From positions 56,356-120,355 of the forward strand of contig CAWDDF010000012.1 in the NCBI GenBank assembly GCA_963801035.1: a stretch of DNA of 64,000 nucleotides. Direction: 5' to 3'. A program made the translations under genes and the position numbers. Under the pieces are notes generated by a model. It saw only the letters and a program-made list of their open reading frames with translations, did not search any database and was not told the DNA's origin. Below, piece after piece: positions 1 through 9,598 of the stretch. Every line of letters starts with the position of its first letter. The first letter of the stretch is position 1. Source of the DNA: JACCZX01 sp963801035 (lineage in GTDB: Bacteria; Pseudomonadota; Gammaproteobacteria; Burkholderiales; Burkholderiaceae_F).

Positions 1-2052
1 ATGTTTCGGATCAAAATGCGGCCGATCGAATTGAGGCCAGTTAAGCGGATGCGCCATTGCGCCGACAAGCTCACGCGCGCTATCGCGAGGCAGCTGTGTA
101 TCGGTGTCGAGCGTGATGACGTACTTCACCTGCAGCAACGGCTCGGTGTCTCCGACAATCAAGGAAAACGCGTCGCCCGGATTCCCGCGCAGCAGCGCAT
201 TCAGGTCGCCGAGCTTGCCTCGTTTGCGTTCGCGGCCCATCCATGCGCGTTGCCGCGGGTTCCAGCGGCGTGGACGATGCAGCAGATAGAAAATATCGCC
301 GGACAACTCCCTCCCGGTCGTATACGCGCGATTGAGGGCGTTGATTCCATCGCGCGCGAGGTGCAGCAGCGGTTCGTCGGTTGGTAGTGATTCCTGATCT
401 GCGTCGGGGAAATCGGTGAGCAGCGCGAAGTACAAATTCGCATCGCGGTTTGCAAGGAAGCGCACCTCGAGCGACTCGATCAGTTTTTCGACGCTCACGA
501 TGTCGGTCAGCAGAGTGGGCACCGCCACCAGCGTGCGCGCGGTAGGAGCGATGCCTTCGCTGTAATCCATGCGTGGCAACGGCCGTGGCTTTACCAGCAG
601 CGTGACGAGCCAGTTGACGAACGACACTGCCAGCTGACTGGTTGCCAGCAAAAACAGCAGGATGACGAATGCAAAAAGCGCAATCGATACGGCGTCGCCA
701 GGGTGCGCCAGCTGAGGCCACACGCGCGCGGCGAGGCCGACGGTCAGCGCGGAGGTGATTGCAAGAATCGTCCCGAGATAGATCGGCAGCGGGTGCCGAC
801 GGCCGAACCTGCGCAGCCCGTAAACCGGAGAAGGCTTAACGCCGACAGCGTGCTCCAGCGCCGGCAAACCCTCGTCGATCAAATAGAAGCCGGCATGCGC
901 GGTGCGCGGATCTGTCGTGTCAACGCGCGTGCGAGCGAGCTCGACGGCCTTAGCCGCGACTTCCGACTCCGACGAACTGCTACGTCTTGCAGTCTGTTCG
1001 GTCGCGTGTCGGTAGCTATCGCGCGTCGCGAACTCCATCGCCGCGTGAATCCCCGCGGGATCCTCGCGCAGTATCTTCTCGACAACGCTCATCTGTTCGA
1101 CGAACTCGCGCCAGTCGATAGCGCTCAACAACCGCAAGCTGCCGATGCTGTTGCTGATCGACACCTGATGCGAAGCCTGCACCTGAGCTTCGAGCTGTAC
1201 CAACTGATCGATCGTCAGATGCGATTCGGCAAGCTGCTGTTCGATCCACGTCAGCGCCAGCGCCAGCGCCGGGCTCTGGCCTTGCAATCGGCGCGTCAGC
1301 TCTGCCACGAAAGCGCTTCCGAGCGGCGGCGATGAGCGCGCCATATCGGCAATCACCAGGATGAGACTCTTGGGATCGCTCTCGGCCATCTCCATCATCT
1401 GGTCGGCCCAGACATTCGCGAGATCGCGATCTGCGCGTGCTGCCGCCATGCGCACGCCGACACGGCGCAGGTTTTCGATCAGCGCGAGTCGCAGCATGAT
1501 CGGAATCGCCCACAACTCCCCAAGCTTCAGTGGCATGACCGTCTGGTACGCGGCAACGAACCGGCTCAAGCGCTGCGCGTCTACGAGGCCATCACCGTGC
1601 GAAATGGTTTCCAGCGCAATGTCGTAAACACGCGGCAGTCCGGCGGAAGGCCCGCTTGCGAGCCGCGGAAGCTCACGGCTATAACCTCGGGGCAGATGCC
1701 GCTTTGCGGTGGCGATCTGCTCTTCGATCAAATGAAAGTTATCGATCAGCCATTCGCCGGCTGGCGTGATGCGCTGATGAATCGATAACGACTCGGTCAG
1801 TACGTTGCAGACCTCGACCAGCTTGCTTTCGTTGTCGGCCAGCCTGGCAAGCAGCGAGTCGCGCTTGCGCCGCGTCGTTATCTTGTGCGTAGCGGCGAGC
1901 GTCTTGCCGTACTGCTCCATTTGATCGGCGCTAAAAAGCTCCGACCGCAATGGCGCTTCTTCGACCGTTGACGCTAGCGACAAGCCGCTGGTGGAAAAAC
2001 GCGTCTTAAATTGGGTCAGGTGCCCGAGGATGGAACTGCTGCTCGCCCTCAC
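1..2052 (-). CDS. ndvB: Cyclic beta-1,2-glucan synthetase, N-terminal part (GT84), cut by window edge
   Basis: Reading the minus strand from a GTG at 2050-2052, directly after an in-frame TAA, gives an open frame of 684 codons to the window edge. It has the N-terminal helical region of the family (motifs GEWLIDNFHLIEEQ, AKRHLPRGYSRELPRL, VYDIALETISHGDG), then membrane segments around residues 425-490, then the glycosyltransferase 84 core with YVITLDTDTQLPRDSAREL near residue 660. The family makes cyclic beta-1,2-glucan at the inner membrane from UDP-glucose and is normally about 2800 residues, so roughly three quarters lies outside the window. It is divergent from zwf, with a 122-base shared upstream region. 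The start is inferred; no strong ribosome site is seen. Family assignment is firm. Confidence 0.9.
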   Translation of the reverse strand, partial: MRASSSSILGHLTQFKTRFSTSGLSLASTVEEAPLRSELFSADQMEQYGKTLAATHKITTRRKRDSLLARLADNESKLVEVCNVLTESLSIHQRITPAGEWLIDNFHLIEEQIATAKRHLPRGYSRELPRLASGPSAGLPRVYDIALETISHGDGLVDAQRLSRFVAAYQTVMPLKLGELWAIPIMLRLALIENLRRVGVRMAAARADRDLANVWADQMMEMAESDPKSLILVIADMARSSPPLGSAFVAELTRRLQGQSPALALALTWIEQQLAESHLTIDQLVQLEAQVQASHQVSISNSIGSLRLLSAIDWREFVEQMSVVEKILREDPAGIHAAMEFATRDSYRHATEQTARRSSSSESEVAAKAVELARTRVDTTDPRTAHAGFYLIDEGLPALEHAVGVKPSPVYGLRRFGRRHPLPIYLGTILAITSALTVGLAARVWPQLAHPGDAVSIALFAFVILLFLLATSQLAVSFVNWLVTLLVKPRPLPRMDYSEGIAPTARTLVAVPTLLTDIVSVEKLIESLEVRFLANRDANLYFALLTDFPDADQESLPTDEPLLHLARDGINALNRAYTTGRELSGDIFYLLHRPRRWNPRQRAWMGRERKRGKLGDLNALLRGNPGDAFSLIVGDTEPLLQVKYVITLDTDTQLPRDSARELVGAMAHPLNWPQFDRPHFDPKH

Positions 2053-2174
2053 TTAAGACGTCCAACACTTTGGTGTGCGAGGAGGCAGGATAGCAAGTTG
2101 CTGGTAAGGCTCGTGGCGCTGGGTTCCAGCTGGCGCTGCACTATCCTGTTGTCGATACCGTTCGCAGGACCGAG

Positions 2175-3578
2175 ATGCCACCGCTTCCATCAGATGCCTT
2201 TGTGTTATTCGGTGCCACCGGGGACCTGGCGTACAAGAAAATATTTCCTGCGCTGCAGGCGATGATCCGCCACGGCGAGCTCGACATGCCGATCGTTGGC
2301 ATCGCGCGCGAGGGTTGGTCACTCGCTAAATTACGGCAGCGCGCCCGCGAATCGCTGCAGAACAATGGCGGCCTCGATGAGCGGGCTTTCGCGAAGCTCG
2401 CAGCGCAATTGCGATTCATTGAAGGCGATTACGCGGAACTTACTACCTACGAGCGCCTATGCGAGGCACTCGAAGGGGCCGAACGACCGCTGCACTACCT
2501 GGCGATTCCTCCGAGCATGTTCGGTCCCGTCGTCAAGGGCCTGGCGCACGCGGGGTGCGCCGCTGGTGCGCGCGTGATCGTTGAAAAGCCATTCGGCCGT
2601 GATCTTGAATCGGCGCGAGCATTGAACAAGACACTGCACGAGGTCTTTCCAGAGTCGGCGGTGTTTCGCATCGATCATTACCTCGGAAAGGAAGCCGTCC
2701 AGAACCTGTTGTACTTTCGTTTCGCCAACTCTTTTTTGGAGCCGATCTGGAATCGCAACTACATTGATAGCGTTCAGATCACGATGGCGGAGAGCTTCGG
2801 CGTGGAGGGCCGCGGAAGCTTCTACGAGGAGGTGGGAGCCATTCGCGACGTCGTGCAAAACCACTTGCTGCAGGTGATCGCGTTGCTGGCGATGGACGCA
2901 CCCGTCGGCAGTGATTCCGAATCGACGCGTGCCGAAAAGCTGCGCCTGTTTCGCGCGATGTGCCCACTGCAACCTGCGCAGGTCGTACGGGGACAATTTC
3001 GCGGCTATCGCGCCGAGCCTGGCGTGGCGCCTGATTCGCAGGTCGAAACGTTCGTTGCGTTGAAGCTGCGCATCGATACGTGGCGCTGGGCCGGCGTACC
3101 GTTCTACATCCGCGCGGGCAAACGCATGCCGATCACGGCCACTGAGGTGAAGGTCGATCTGAAAACTCCACCGCTGCCGATCTTTGACCGGATTGATCCT
3201 GCGGAGTCGAATTACTTCCGCTTTCGTCTCAGCCCGGAAGTCGTGATTTCGATTGGAGCCCGCGTCAAGCGCCCCGGCGACGAGATGCGGGGTCAACCGG
3301 TGGAACTTGTTGCCCGCCGTTCCCTGGCAAGCACCGATTCCCCGTACGAGCGCCTGCTGGGAGACGCAATTCAAGGCGATGCTTCGCTGTTCACGCGCGA
3401 TGACAGCGTGGATGCGGCGTGGCGCGTCGTCGACCCGATCCTTCACAATTCGTCACCGGTCGCCGAGTACGAGCCCGGCACGTGGGGTCCGCCGGCGGCT
3501 GCGAAGATCGTCGCAGGCGAGGACGGCTGGCACGACCCGCAGCCCGAGGTGACTGCATCTGAAACGGAGCACGCATGA
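2175..3578 (+). CDS. zwf: Glucose-6-phosphate 1-dehydrogenase
   Basis: A 467-residue protein of usual family length. It oxidises glucose 6-phosphate to 6-phosphogluconolactone with NAD(P)+, the entry step of the oxidative pentose phosphate pathway. Visible are the nucleotide-binding FGATGDLAYKK (residues 12-22), EKPFGRDL, and the substrate-binding RIDHYLGKEAVQNL near residue 163. The ATG at 2175 has an AGGA about eight bases upstream. Its TGA overlaps the ATG of tal by four bases (ATGA), so the two are probably translationally coupled in a zwf-tal-pgi operon; pgl and gnd lie 10 kb downstream on the other strand. Confidence 0.96.
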   Translation: MPPLPSDAFVLFGATGDLAYKKIFPALQAMIRHGELDMPIVGIAREGWSLAKLRQRARESLQNNGGLDERAFAKLAAQLRFIEGDYAELTTYERLCEALEGAERPLHYLAIPPSMFGPVVKGLAHAGCAAGARVIVEKPFGRDLESARALNKTLHEVFPESAVFRIDHYLGKEAVQNLLYFRFANSFLEPIWNRNYIDSVQITMAESFGVEGRGSFYEEVGAIRDVVQNHLLQVIALLAMDAPVGSDSESTRAEKLRLFRAMCPLQPAQVVRGQFRGYRAEPGVAPDSQVETFVALKLRIDTWRWAGVPFYIRAGKRMPITATEVKVDLKTPPLPIFDRIDPAESNYFRFRLSPEVVISIGARVKRPGDEMRGQPVELVARRSLASTDSPYERLLGDAIQGDASLFTRDDSVDAAWRVVDPILHNSSPVAEYEPGTWGPPAAAKIVAGEDGWHDPQPEVTASETEHA

Positions 3579-4669
3579 ACAACACGCAACGTCTGCATAA
3601 CCTTGGCCAGAGCATCTGGCTCGACAACATCTCGCGCCGCATCCTCGATGATGGAACGTTGCAGCGCTATATCGATGAGTTCGCAGTAACCGGCCTGACC
3701 TCGAATCCGACGATCTTCGACGAAGCGATCGGTGCAGGCGACACCTACGATGAAGGCATTCGCACGAAGGCAGCGGCCGGAAGATCGGGTGAAGCGCTGT
3801 TCATCGAACTTGCGCTGGAAGACCTGCGTCGAGCCGCCGACTTGTTCAGGCCGATCTTCGATGCGACCAATCGTGTCGATGGATGGGTATCGATGGAATT
3901 GTCGCCGCTGATCGCGGACGACACGGCTCGCAGCGTCGAGGCGGCGGAGCAGATTTATCGGCAAGCGAGCCGTGACAACCTGTTCGTCAAGATTCCGGGC
4001 ACAACCGCGGGCGTTCGGGCAATAGAGGAATCGATCTTTGCCGGCGTGCCGATCAACGTGACGCTGCTGTTTTCACGCGAACAGTATCTGGCGTCGGCCG
4101 AAGCGTACCTGCGCGGGATCGAGCGCCGCATCGCTGCAGGGCGTGACCCGAATGTCGGCTCGGTTGCATCGGTGTTCGTTAGCCGCTGGGACCGCGCGGT
4201 CGCTGAGAAGGCGCCGCCAGCACTGCGCAACCGGCTTGGCATCGCGATTGCCGCTCGCACGTACCGTGCGTACCGTGAACTGTTGCGATCGCCGCGTTGG
4301 CTCAAGCTCGCCGATTCGGGGGCAAAGCCGCAGCGTCTGCTCTGGGGCAGCACCGGCACAAAGGATCCGCAGGCATCGCCGACGATGTACGTCGAAGCGC
4401 TCGCAGCTCCCGACACGATCAACACGATGCCCGAAAAGACATTGCTCGCGTTTGCCGAGCACGGTCAGGTGAGAGGCGTAATGCCAGAGGATGGCGGCGA
4501 TGCTGACGACGTGATTGCACGCTTTGCAGAAGCGGGCATCGACATCGACGCGCTCGCCCGGCAGTTGCAACAGGAGGGTGCGCAGGCGTTCGTCAAGTCG
4601 TGGAACGGGCTGCTGAGACGAATCGCCGAAAAGAGTGAAGCGCTCGCGGACAGCGACGCCAAATCTTGA
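3575..4669 (+). CDS. tal: Transaldolase
   Basis: A 364-residue transaldolase of the longer bacterial type often found beside zwf and pgi. It moves dihydroxyacetone units between sugar phosphates in the non-oxidative pentose phosphate branch. The N-terminal TGLTSNPTIFDEAI motif and the FVKIPGTTAGVRAIEE segment, holding the Schiff-base lysine, are present, followed by INVTLLFS. The start overlaps the end of zwf by four bases, and the pgi start follows its stop within a few bases, so the three genes form one transcription unit. Confidence 0.95.
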   Translation: MNNTQRLHNLGQSIWLDNISRRILDDGTLQRYIDEFAVTGLTSNPTIFDEAIGAGDTYDEGIRTKAAAGRSGEALFIELALEDLRRAADLFRPIFDATNRVDGWVSMELSPLIADDTARSVEAAEQIYRQASRDNLFVKIPGTTAGVRAIEESIFAGVPINVTLLFSREQYLASAEAYLRGIERRIAAGRDPNVGSVASVFVSRWDRAVAEKAPPALRNRLGIAIAARTYRAYRELLRSPRWLKLADSGAKPQRLLWGSTGTKDPQASPTMYVEALAAPDTINTMPEKTLLAFAEHGQVRGVMPEDGGDADDVIARFAEAGIDIDALARQLQQEGAQAFVKSWNGLLRRIAEKSEALADSDAKS

Positions 4670-4670
4670 C

Positions 4671-6317
4671 GTGGCGATCGCCGCTCGCGCCAAGCTGGCG
4701 CTGCCATTGACCGAACGCCCGCAGTGGCGCGCGTTGCAAAGGCACTACCGGGACATCGAAGCGCAACACCTGCGCGAGATGTTCGCAAGCGATCGCGAAC
4801 GCGGCGACCGCATGGCCGCCGAAGCGGCGGGTCTGTATCTCGATTACTCGAAGAACCGCATCAACAATGAAACGCTGCGGCTGTTAATCGAGCTCGCCGA
4901 GGCACGCGGCGTACGCGCGCGTACCGAAGCGATGTTCAACGGCGAGAAAATCAACGTCACCGAGCAGCGTCCGGTATTGCACGTTGCACTGCGAGCGCCG
5001 CGCAGCGAGCGAATCGTGGTCGATGGTCACGACGTCGTGCCTGACGTGCACGCAGTCCTGGACAGGATGTCAGCGTTTAGCGATCGCGTCCGTAACGGCG
5101 ACTGGAAGGGTCACCGAGGCAAGCGGATTCGCAACGTGGTCAACATCGGAATCGGCGGCTCGGATCTCGGCCCGGTGATGGCATATGAAGCGCTGCGCCA
5201 TTACAGCCAACGCGACATCGTGTTTCGCTTCGTCTCCAACATCGACGGCACCGATTTCACCGAAGCGGTGCGCGATCTTCAAGCTGATGAAACACTGTTC
5301 ATCGTGTGCTCCAAAACGTTCACGACACTGGAGACATTGACCAATGCGCGGGCCGCGCGCCAGTGGTGCCTGGATGCGCTGGGTGATCAAGCCGCGATAA
5401 CGAAACACTTCGTTGCGGTTTCGACCAACCAAGCCGAGGTGGTCAAGTTCGGCATCGACCCCGCCAACATGTTCGAATTCTGGGACTGGGTCGGCGGGCG
5501 GTATTCGATGGGCTCTGCGGTCGGGCTGTCGATCATGCTCGCGATCGGCCCCGAGCAGTTTCGCGCGATGCTCGCCGGCTTTCGAGCAATGGACGAGCAC
5601 TTTCGCAGCGCACCGCCGGCGCGCAATCTTCCGTGGCTGCATGGGCTGATTGCGATCTGGAACAACGATTTTCTCGGCGCGTCGACGACTGCCGTGCTGC
5701 CCTATGAGCAGTATCTGAAGCGCTTCCCGGCCTATCTGCAGCAGCTGGTGATGGAGAGCAATGGCAAGCGCGTCAGCGTCGATGGAACTGCCGTCGACAT
5801 TGAGACGGCGCCGGTGGTCTGGGGTGAACCTGGTACCAACGGCCAGCACTCTTTCTATCAGCTGCTGCACCAGGGAACGCGTTGTGTATCGAGCGACTTC
5901 ATCGGCTTTTGTCGTACCGATAATCCGCTTGGCGAGCAGCATGACCTGCTGATGGCAAATCTGTTTGCGCAGAGCGAAGCCCTGGCTTTCGGCAAGACGG
6001 CCGACCAGGTCAGGGCCGAGGGAACGCCCGACGCGCTGATTGCCCATCGCACATTCGAGGGCAATCAGCCGAGCAATACGCTTCTTGCGGAGCGTCTAAC
6101 GCCGTACGCGCTGGGTTCGCTGGTTGCACTGTACGAGCACAGCGTGTTCGTGCAGGGAGTCATCTGGAACATCGACTCGTTCGACCAATGGGGCGTAGAG
6201 CTCGGCAAAGCGCTTGCGACGCGTACAGCCGCCGAGCTCCTTAGCAGCCAGGAGCCGCAGCTTGCACACGACAGCTCGACCAATGCGTTGATCCGCCGGT
6301 ACCGGGCGCAGCGCTAG
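4671..6317 (+). CDS. pgi: Glucose-6-phosphate isomerase
   Basis: Interconverts glucose 6-phosphate and fructose 6-phosphate. The family landmarks are clear: LDYSKNRINNETLR near the N-terminus, NIGIGGSDLGPVM, the KTFTTLETLTN signature, EPGTNGQHSFYQL with the catalytic Glu/His region, and the C-terminal KALATRTAAELL. I place the start at GTG 4671, one base after the tal stop, giving about 548 residues, the usual length. A second in-frame GTG at 4635 overlaps tal by 35 bases and adds 12 residues that show no family conservation. Neither has a clear ribosome site. Confidence 0.94.
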   Translation: MAIAARAKLALPLTERPQWRALQRHYRDIEAQHLREMFASDRERGDRMAAEAAGLYLDYSKNRINNETLRLLIELAEARGVRARTEAMFNGEKINVTEQRPVLHVALRAPRSERIVVDGHDVVPDVHAVLDRMSAFSDRVRNGDWKGHRGKRIRNVVNIGIGGSDLGPVMAYEALRHYSQRDIVFRFVSNIDGTDFTEAVRDLQADETLFIVCSKTFTTLETLTNARAARQWCLDALGDQAAITKHFVAVSTNQAEVVKFGIDPANMFEFWDWVGGRYSMGSAVGLSIMLAIGPEQFRAMLAGFRAMDEHFRSAPPARNLPWLHGLIAIWNNDFLGASTTAVLPYEQYLKRFPAYLQQLVMESNGKRVSVDGTAVDIETAPVVWGEPGTNGQHSFYQLLHQGTRCVSSDFIGFCRTDNPLGEQHDLLMANLFAQSEALAFGKTADQVRAEGTPDALIAHRTFEGNQPSNTLLAERLTPYALGSLVALYEHSVFVQGVIWNIDSFDQWGVELGKALATRTAAELLSSQEPQLAHDSSTNALIRRYRAQR

Positions 6318-6329
6318 ACGTAGTTCGGT

Positions 6330-6713
6330 CTACGCGCCGATCGCGTACGGTTTTGTAAGCACTTCCAGCAAATGGCCGTCTGGGCTGTCGAAGTAAAAGC
6401 CGCGCCCGCCATTGTGGCGATTGATTTCCGCTGAGCGTTTCTTTCCGGGATCGGCCCAGTATTGGAGCCCGCGCTCGCGAACGCGGGCGAAGATTGCATC
6501 GAAGTCGTCTTCGTCGATCAGGAAAGCGTAGTGCTGAAACGCGACGTCGCCTTCGACCTGGTCAAAATCGAGCGATGCGCCGTCGTCCAGCGTGACAACC
6601 ATGAAGGGTCCGAAGCGGATGGGTGCTGCCAGTCCGAGAATGTCCGCCAGAAACGTCGCGGACCGCTGCTGGTCCCGGCACCAGACGATGGTGTGGTTGA
6701 ATCGGATGCTCAT
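6330..6713 (-). CDS. VOC-family (glyoxalase-fold) protein
   Basis: A 127-residue single-domain protein of the vicinal oxygen chelate superfamily. It starts RFNHTIVWCRDQQRSATFLA and ends with GRGFYFDSPDGHLLEVLT, the characteristic beta-strand carrying the C-terminal metal-ligand glutamate. Length fits one glyoxalase-like domain pair. The substrate cannot be told from sequence; such proteins include lyases, dioxygenases and antibiotic-binding proteins. It is convergent with pgi, ending 12 bases from it, so it is not part of that operon. Confidence 0.85.
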   Translation of the reverse strand: MSIRFNHTIVWCRDQQRSATFLADILGLAAPIRFGPFMVVTLDDGASLDFDQVEGDVAFQHYAFLIDEDDFDAIFARVRERGLQYWADPGKKRSAEINRHNGGRGFYFDSPDGHLLEVLTKPYAIGA

Positions 6714-6784
6714 GTGGCGTTCTCATTCGCCGTCGAAGCTGAACACGCGCAATATATCGCTGCAATCAAACTACGGAGGCAACC

Positions 6785-7387
6785 ATGAATCGACTGTCCT
6801 GCATCGTTGCAACACTCTTCGTCTTGCTGCTGACGGCCGGTTGCGCAAGTCTGACACCGCAGAGCGATACCAAGTGGGTCACGCTGATCGACGGTACTAC
6901 CGGGCTCGATAACTGGATCCAAGTCGGCGATGCCAACTGGCGCGCAGTCGACGGCGCAATCCAGGCCGATAGGAAGACCGACAAGGCGAACAGTTTCCTT
7001 GTCACGAAAATTCCATATACCGACTTTCGAATTCGCGCCGAGTTCTGGGCCAGCGACGACGCCAACTCAGGGATCTATATGCGCTGCGCCGATATCAAGA
7101 ACATTACCGATCGCACGTGTTACGAGGCCAACATCTTCGACCAGCGCCCCGACCCGACGTACGGCACCGGATCCATCGTTCATCTTTCGCCGGTGTCGCC
7201 GATGCCAAAAGCCGGCGGCAAATGGAACACTTACGACGTGACGGTAAAAGGCACGCGGATCGTTGTGACGCTGAACGGCGTTGTGACCGCCGACATTTCC
7301 GACAGCAAGCTCACCAGCGGGCCGGTTGCACTGCAATACGCGGCAGGTGTCGTCAAGTTCCGGAAGGTACAGATAGCGCCCCTGTAA
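6785..7387 (+). CDS. DUF1080-domain lipoprotein
   Basis: A 200-residue protein with a lipoprotein signal: charged start, hydrophobic stretch and lipobox LTAGC with Cys20. The mature part matches DUF1080 (3-keto-disaccharide hydrolase-like, concanavalin-type beta-sandwich): WVTLIDGTTGLDNW, then DFRIRAEFWASDDANSGIYMR and GKWNTYDVTVKGTRIVVTLN. The ATG at 6785 follows a GGAGG-like sequence (acggaggcaacc). The family is tied to sugar binding or hydrolysis, but no substrate can be assigned. It should sit in a membrane facing the periplasm. Confidence 0.88.
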   Translation: MNRLSCIVATLFVLLLTAGCASLTPQSDTKWVTLIDGTTGLDNWIQVGDANWRAVDGAIQADRKTDKANSFLVTKIPYTDFRIRAEFWASDDANSGIYMRCADIKNITDRTCYEANIFDQRPDPTYGTGSIVHLSPVSPMPKAGGKWNTYDVTVKGTRIVVTLNGVVTADISDSKLTSGPVALQYAAGVVKFRKVQIAPL

Positions 7388-7397
7388 ACGTCATTGC

Positions 7398-7437
7398 TTT
7401 GTAGATGTTATTACGGTAATGTCTCAACATCTACAAA
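7398..7437. promoter_or_regulatory. 12-bp perfect inverted repeat upstream of the SOD gene
   Basis: TTTGTAGATGTT at 7398-7409 and its exact complement AACATCTACAAA at 7426-7437 are separated by 16 bases that contain a second near-palindrome, ATTAC-G-GTAAT (7410-7420). The element ends 18 bases before the SOD start codon and overlaps the probable leader. No T-run follows, so an operator for a dimeric repressor is more likely than a terminator. The TGTAG/CTACA halves resemble operators of BlaI/CopY-type repressors, but this is only a resemblance. Confidence 0.6.
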
Positions 7438-7455
7438 ATAATCAAAGGAGCGCAC

Positions 7456-8410
7456 ATGCGATACCAACTGGCGCCGATAGCGTGTCGTCCCTGGCTGTTG
7501 AGCGGCTTGTCCAGGAAGCTGATCGAAAGCCACTACGAAAACAACTACGGCGGCGCGGTGCGCCGCCTGAACTCGATCGCGGAGCAGCTCGCTTCGCTCG
7601 ACTACGCCACGGCTCCGGCGAATGTGGTCAACGGCCTGAAGCGCGAAGAATTGGTCGCGCTGAACTCCTCTCTACTGCACGAGCTCTATTTCGCAAGCCT
7701 TGGCGGAGACGGAAAAACCAATGAGACCGTCGCACAACTGCTGGCCCGCGATTTTGGGATCAGTGGATCGCTGGCGCAGCGAGTTTGTCGCCATGGCGAA
7801 CGCACTGGCAGGCGGATCGGGCTGGGTGCTGCTCGTTTACGTGCCGCGTGACCGGCGACTGATCAATCAGTATGCAGCCGATCACACGCAGGCCATTGCG
7901 GGTGGCATTCCGATTCTCGCTCTGGACATGTACGAGCACGCTTTCCATATCGACTTCGGCGCCAACGCTAAGGCGTACATCGAAGCGTTCATGCGCAACA
8001 TCAACTGGAAAGCAGTGCAGCTGCGCTACGAGGATGCTTCGACGGTTGAACCGCCGCGTCCACTCGTGCAGGAGGAGTTCGCGGATCTGCCCGCAGTTTC
8101 AGCCGAAGAAGTCAAGGCAATGCTGGACGGCGGTAAGCCGGTGCAGGTGATCGACAACCGGCCGCAGTTTTACGTGTCGAGCACGCAGGACATCATGGAC
8201 GGCGCTCAGTGGCGTGATCCCGAGCGTGTGCACGAATGGGCTGCAGAGCTTTCGAAGTCGGAGCCCGTGGTTACGTTCTGCGCCTATGGATTTCACGTCG
8301 GTTGCCAGACGGCCGTCGCGCTGCGTGATGCTGGCTTCGATGTGCGTTACATGAAAGGCGGCCACTCGGCATGGAAGGCGCTCGGTGGAGCGCTGAAGAT
8401 CTACAAGTAG
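7456..8410 (+). pseudogene. Fe/Mn superoxide dismutase fused to a rhodanese domain, frameshifted
   Basis: Start ATG 7456 with an AAGGAG site. Residues 1-100 give the N-terminal SOD half, with a metal-ligand histidine in ESHYENNYGG and another in LLHELYFASLGG. Near 7757 (GATTTTGGGATCAG) the frame shifts; dropping one base restores DFGSVDRW and continues with the C-terminal SOD half, including the ligand pair in LDMYEHAFHIDFG. After about residue 215 comes a rhodanese-like domain with an active-site loop CAYGFHVG. The SOD would dismutate superoxide; the rhodanese part could carry persulfide sulfur. A single extra base in a T/G run suggests sequencing error, so the gene may be intact in the organism. 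Confidence 0.85.
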
Positions 8411-8424
8411 CGGCTATAGCCGCT
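8409..8424. other. 16-bp perfect palindrome between convergent genes
   Basis: AGCGGCTATAGCCGCT reads the same on both strands and spans the stop codons of the SOD-rhodanese gene and of the thiolase on the other strand. It could form a hairpin serving as a bidirectional end signal, but has no flanking T-tract, so this is only a suggestion. Confidence 0.35.
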
Positions 8425-9598
8425 CGACGATCGTCACGTTCGCGAGCCCGCCGCCCTCGCACATCGATTGCATTCCATAGCGCTTGCCGGTGCGGCGCAG
8501 TGCGTGCACCAGCGTCGTCATCAGCTTCGCGCCGGAGGCGCCGAGCGGATGGCCGAGCGCGATCGCACCGCCCGATGCATTGAGCCGCGTCGCGTCGGCG
8601 CCGGTGGCCTTCAGCCACGCCAGCGGCACTGACGCGAACGCCTCGTTGATCTCGAAAAGATCGATCTGGTCGAGGCCTAGACCTGCTTTACGCAGTGCTA
8701 TCGGCGTTGCCGGTATGGGCGCCTCGAGCATGATCACCGGGTCGTGACCGATGACGGTCATCTGATGAACTCGCGCCAGCGGCTTGGCCGATGGTCCGAG
8801 CGATTTCAGCCCGCGCTCGTTGACGACCAGCAGCGCCGCGGCGCCATCGCAAATCTGGCTGGCAGTCGCAGCAGTGTGCCTTCCACCTTCCTGCAGAAGC
8901 TTCACGGCGCCGATGCCTTCGCGTGTCGCATCGAAGCGAATGCCTTCGTCGATCGCGTGCGTCTGGTCCGTCGGGACACCTTCGGCCGTACGTGTCGGCA
9001 ACGACAGAATCTCGGCGTCGAAATTTCCGGCGCGAGTCGCTTCGCTCGCCCGCTGATGGCTGCGCAGCGCGTACTCATCGAGCTCGTCCCTGGCCAATTC
9101 GTATTTCACGGCCAGCATCTCGGCACCGGTGAATTGGCTGAACTGAACCTGCGGATAGCGCGCCTGCATCGCCGGGCTCATGTAACTGCCAAAGCCGTGC
9201 TTGAACGCGAGCGTTCCCGGCAAGCCCATCGGCACTCGGGTCATGCTTTCGACGCCGGCGGCAATCACGACGTCCATGCTGCCGGACATCACCGCCTGCG
9301 CAGCAAAGTGCAACGCCTGCTGCGACGATCCGCACTGCCGGTCGACCGACGTGGCGGGCACCGACTCGGGCAGCCGCGACGCGAGCACGGCATTGCGGGC
9401 AATGTTGTTCGATTGTTCACCCGCCTGGCCGACGCAGCCCATGATCACATCTTCGATCGTGGCCGGATCGATGCCGGTGCGGGCGACCAGCGCGTCGAGG
9501 ACGGCCGCGGCAAGGTCGGCCGGGTGCCAGCCACTCAAGCGGCCGCCCTTGCGACCGCCTGCCGTCCGGACGGCGTCGACGATAAATGCTTCAGCCAT
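8414..9598 (-). CDS. Acetyl-CoA C-acetyltransferase (thiolase family)
   Basis: A 394-residue thiolase. The acylated cysteine lies in SVDRQCGSSQQA, the C-terminal histidine region is ASGGAIALGHPLGASGA, and the second active-site cysteine is in MQSMCEGGGLA. The family condenses or cleaves acyl-CoA chains in beta-oxidation or in acetoacetyl-CoA formation; length and motifs do not decide between these. I start at ATG 9596-9598 (MAEAFIVDAVRT, the usual family N-terminus) rather than at an upstream ATG at 9685, whose extra 29 residues look non-coding. It stands alone and is convergent with the SOD gene. Confidence 0.93.
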   Translation of the reverse strand: MAEAFIVDAVRTAGGRKGGRLSGWHPADLAAAVLDALVARTGIDPATIEDVIMGCVGQAGEQSNNIARNAVLASRLPESVPATSVDRQCGSSQQALHFAAQAVMSGSMDVVIAAGVESMTRVPMGLPGTLAFKHGFGSYMSPAMQARYPQVQFSQFTGAEMLAVKYELARDELDEYALRSHQRASEATRAGNFDAEILSLPTRTAEGVPTDQTHAIDEGIRFDATREGIGAVKLLQEGGRHTAATASQICDGAAALLVVNERGLKSLGPSAKPLARVHQMTVIGHDPVIMLEAPIPATPIALRKAGLGLDQIDLFEINEAFASVPLAWLKATGADATRLNASGGAIALGHPLGASGAKLMTTLVHALRRTGKRYGMQSMCEGGGLANVTIVERL

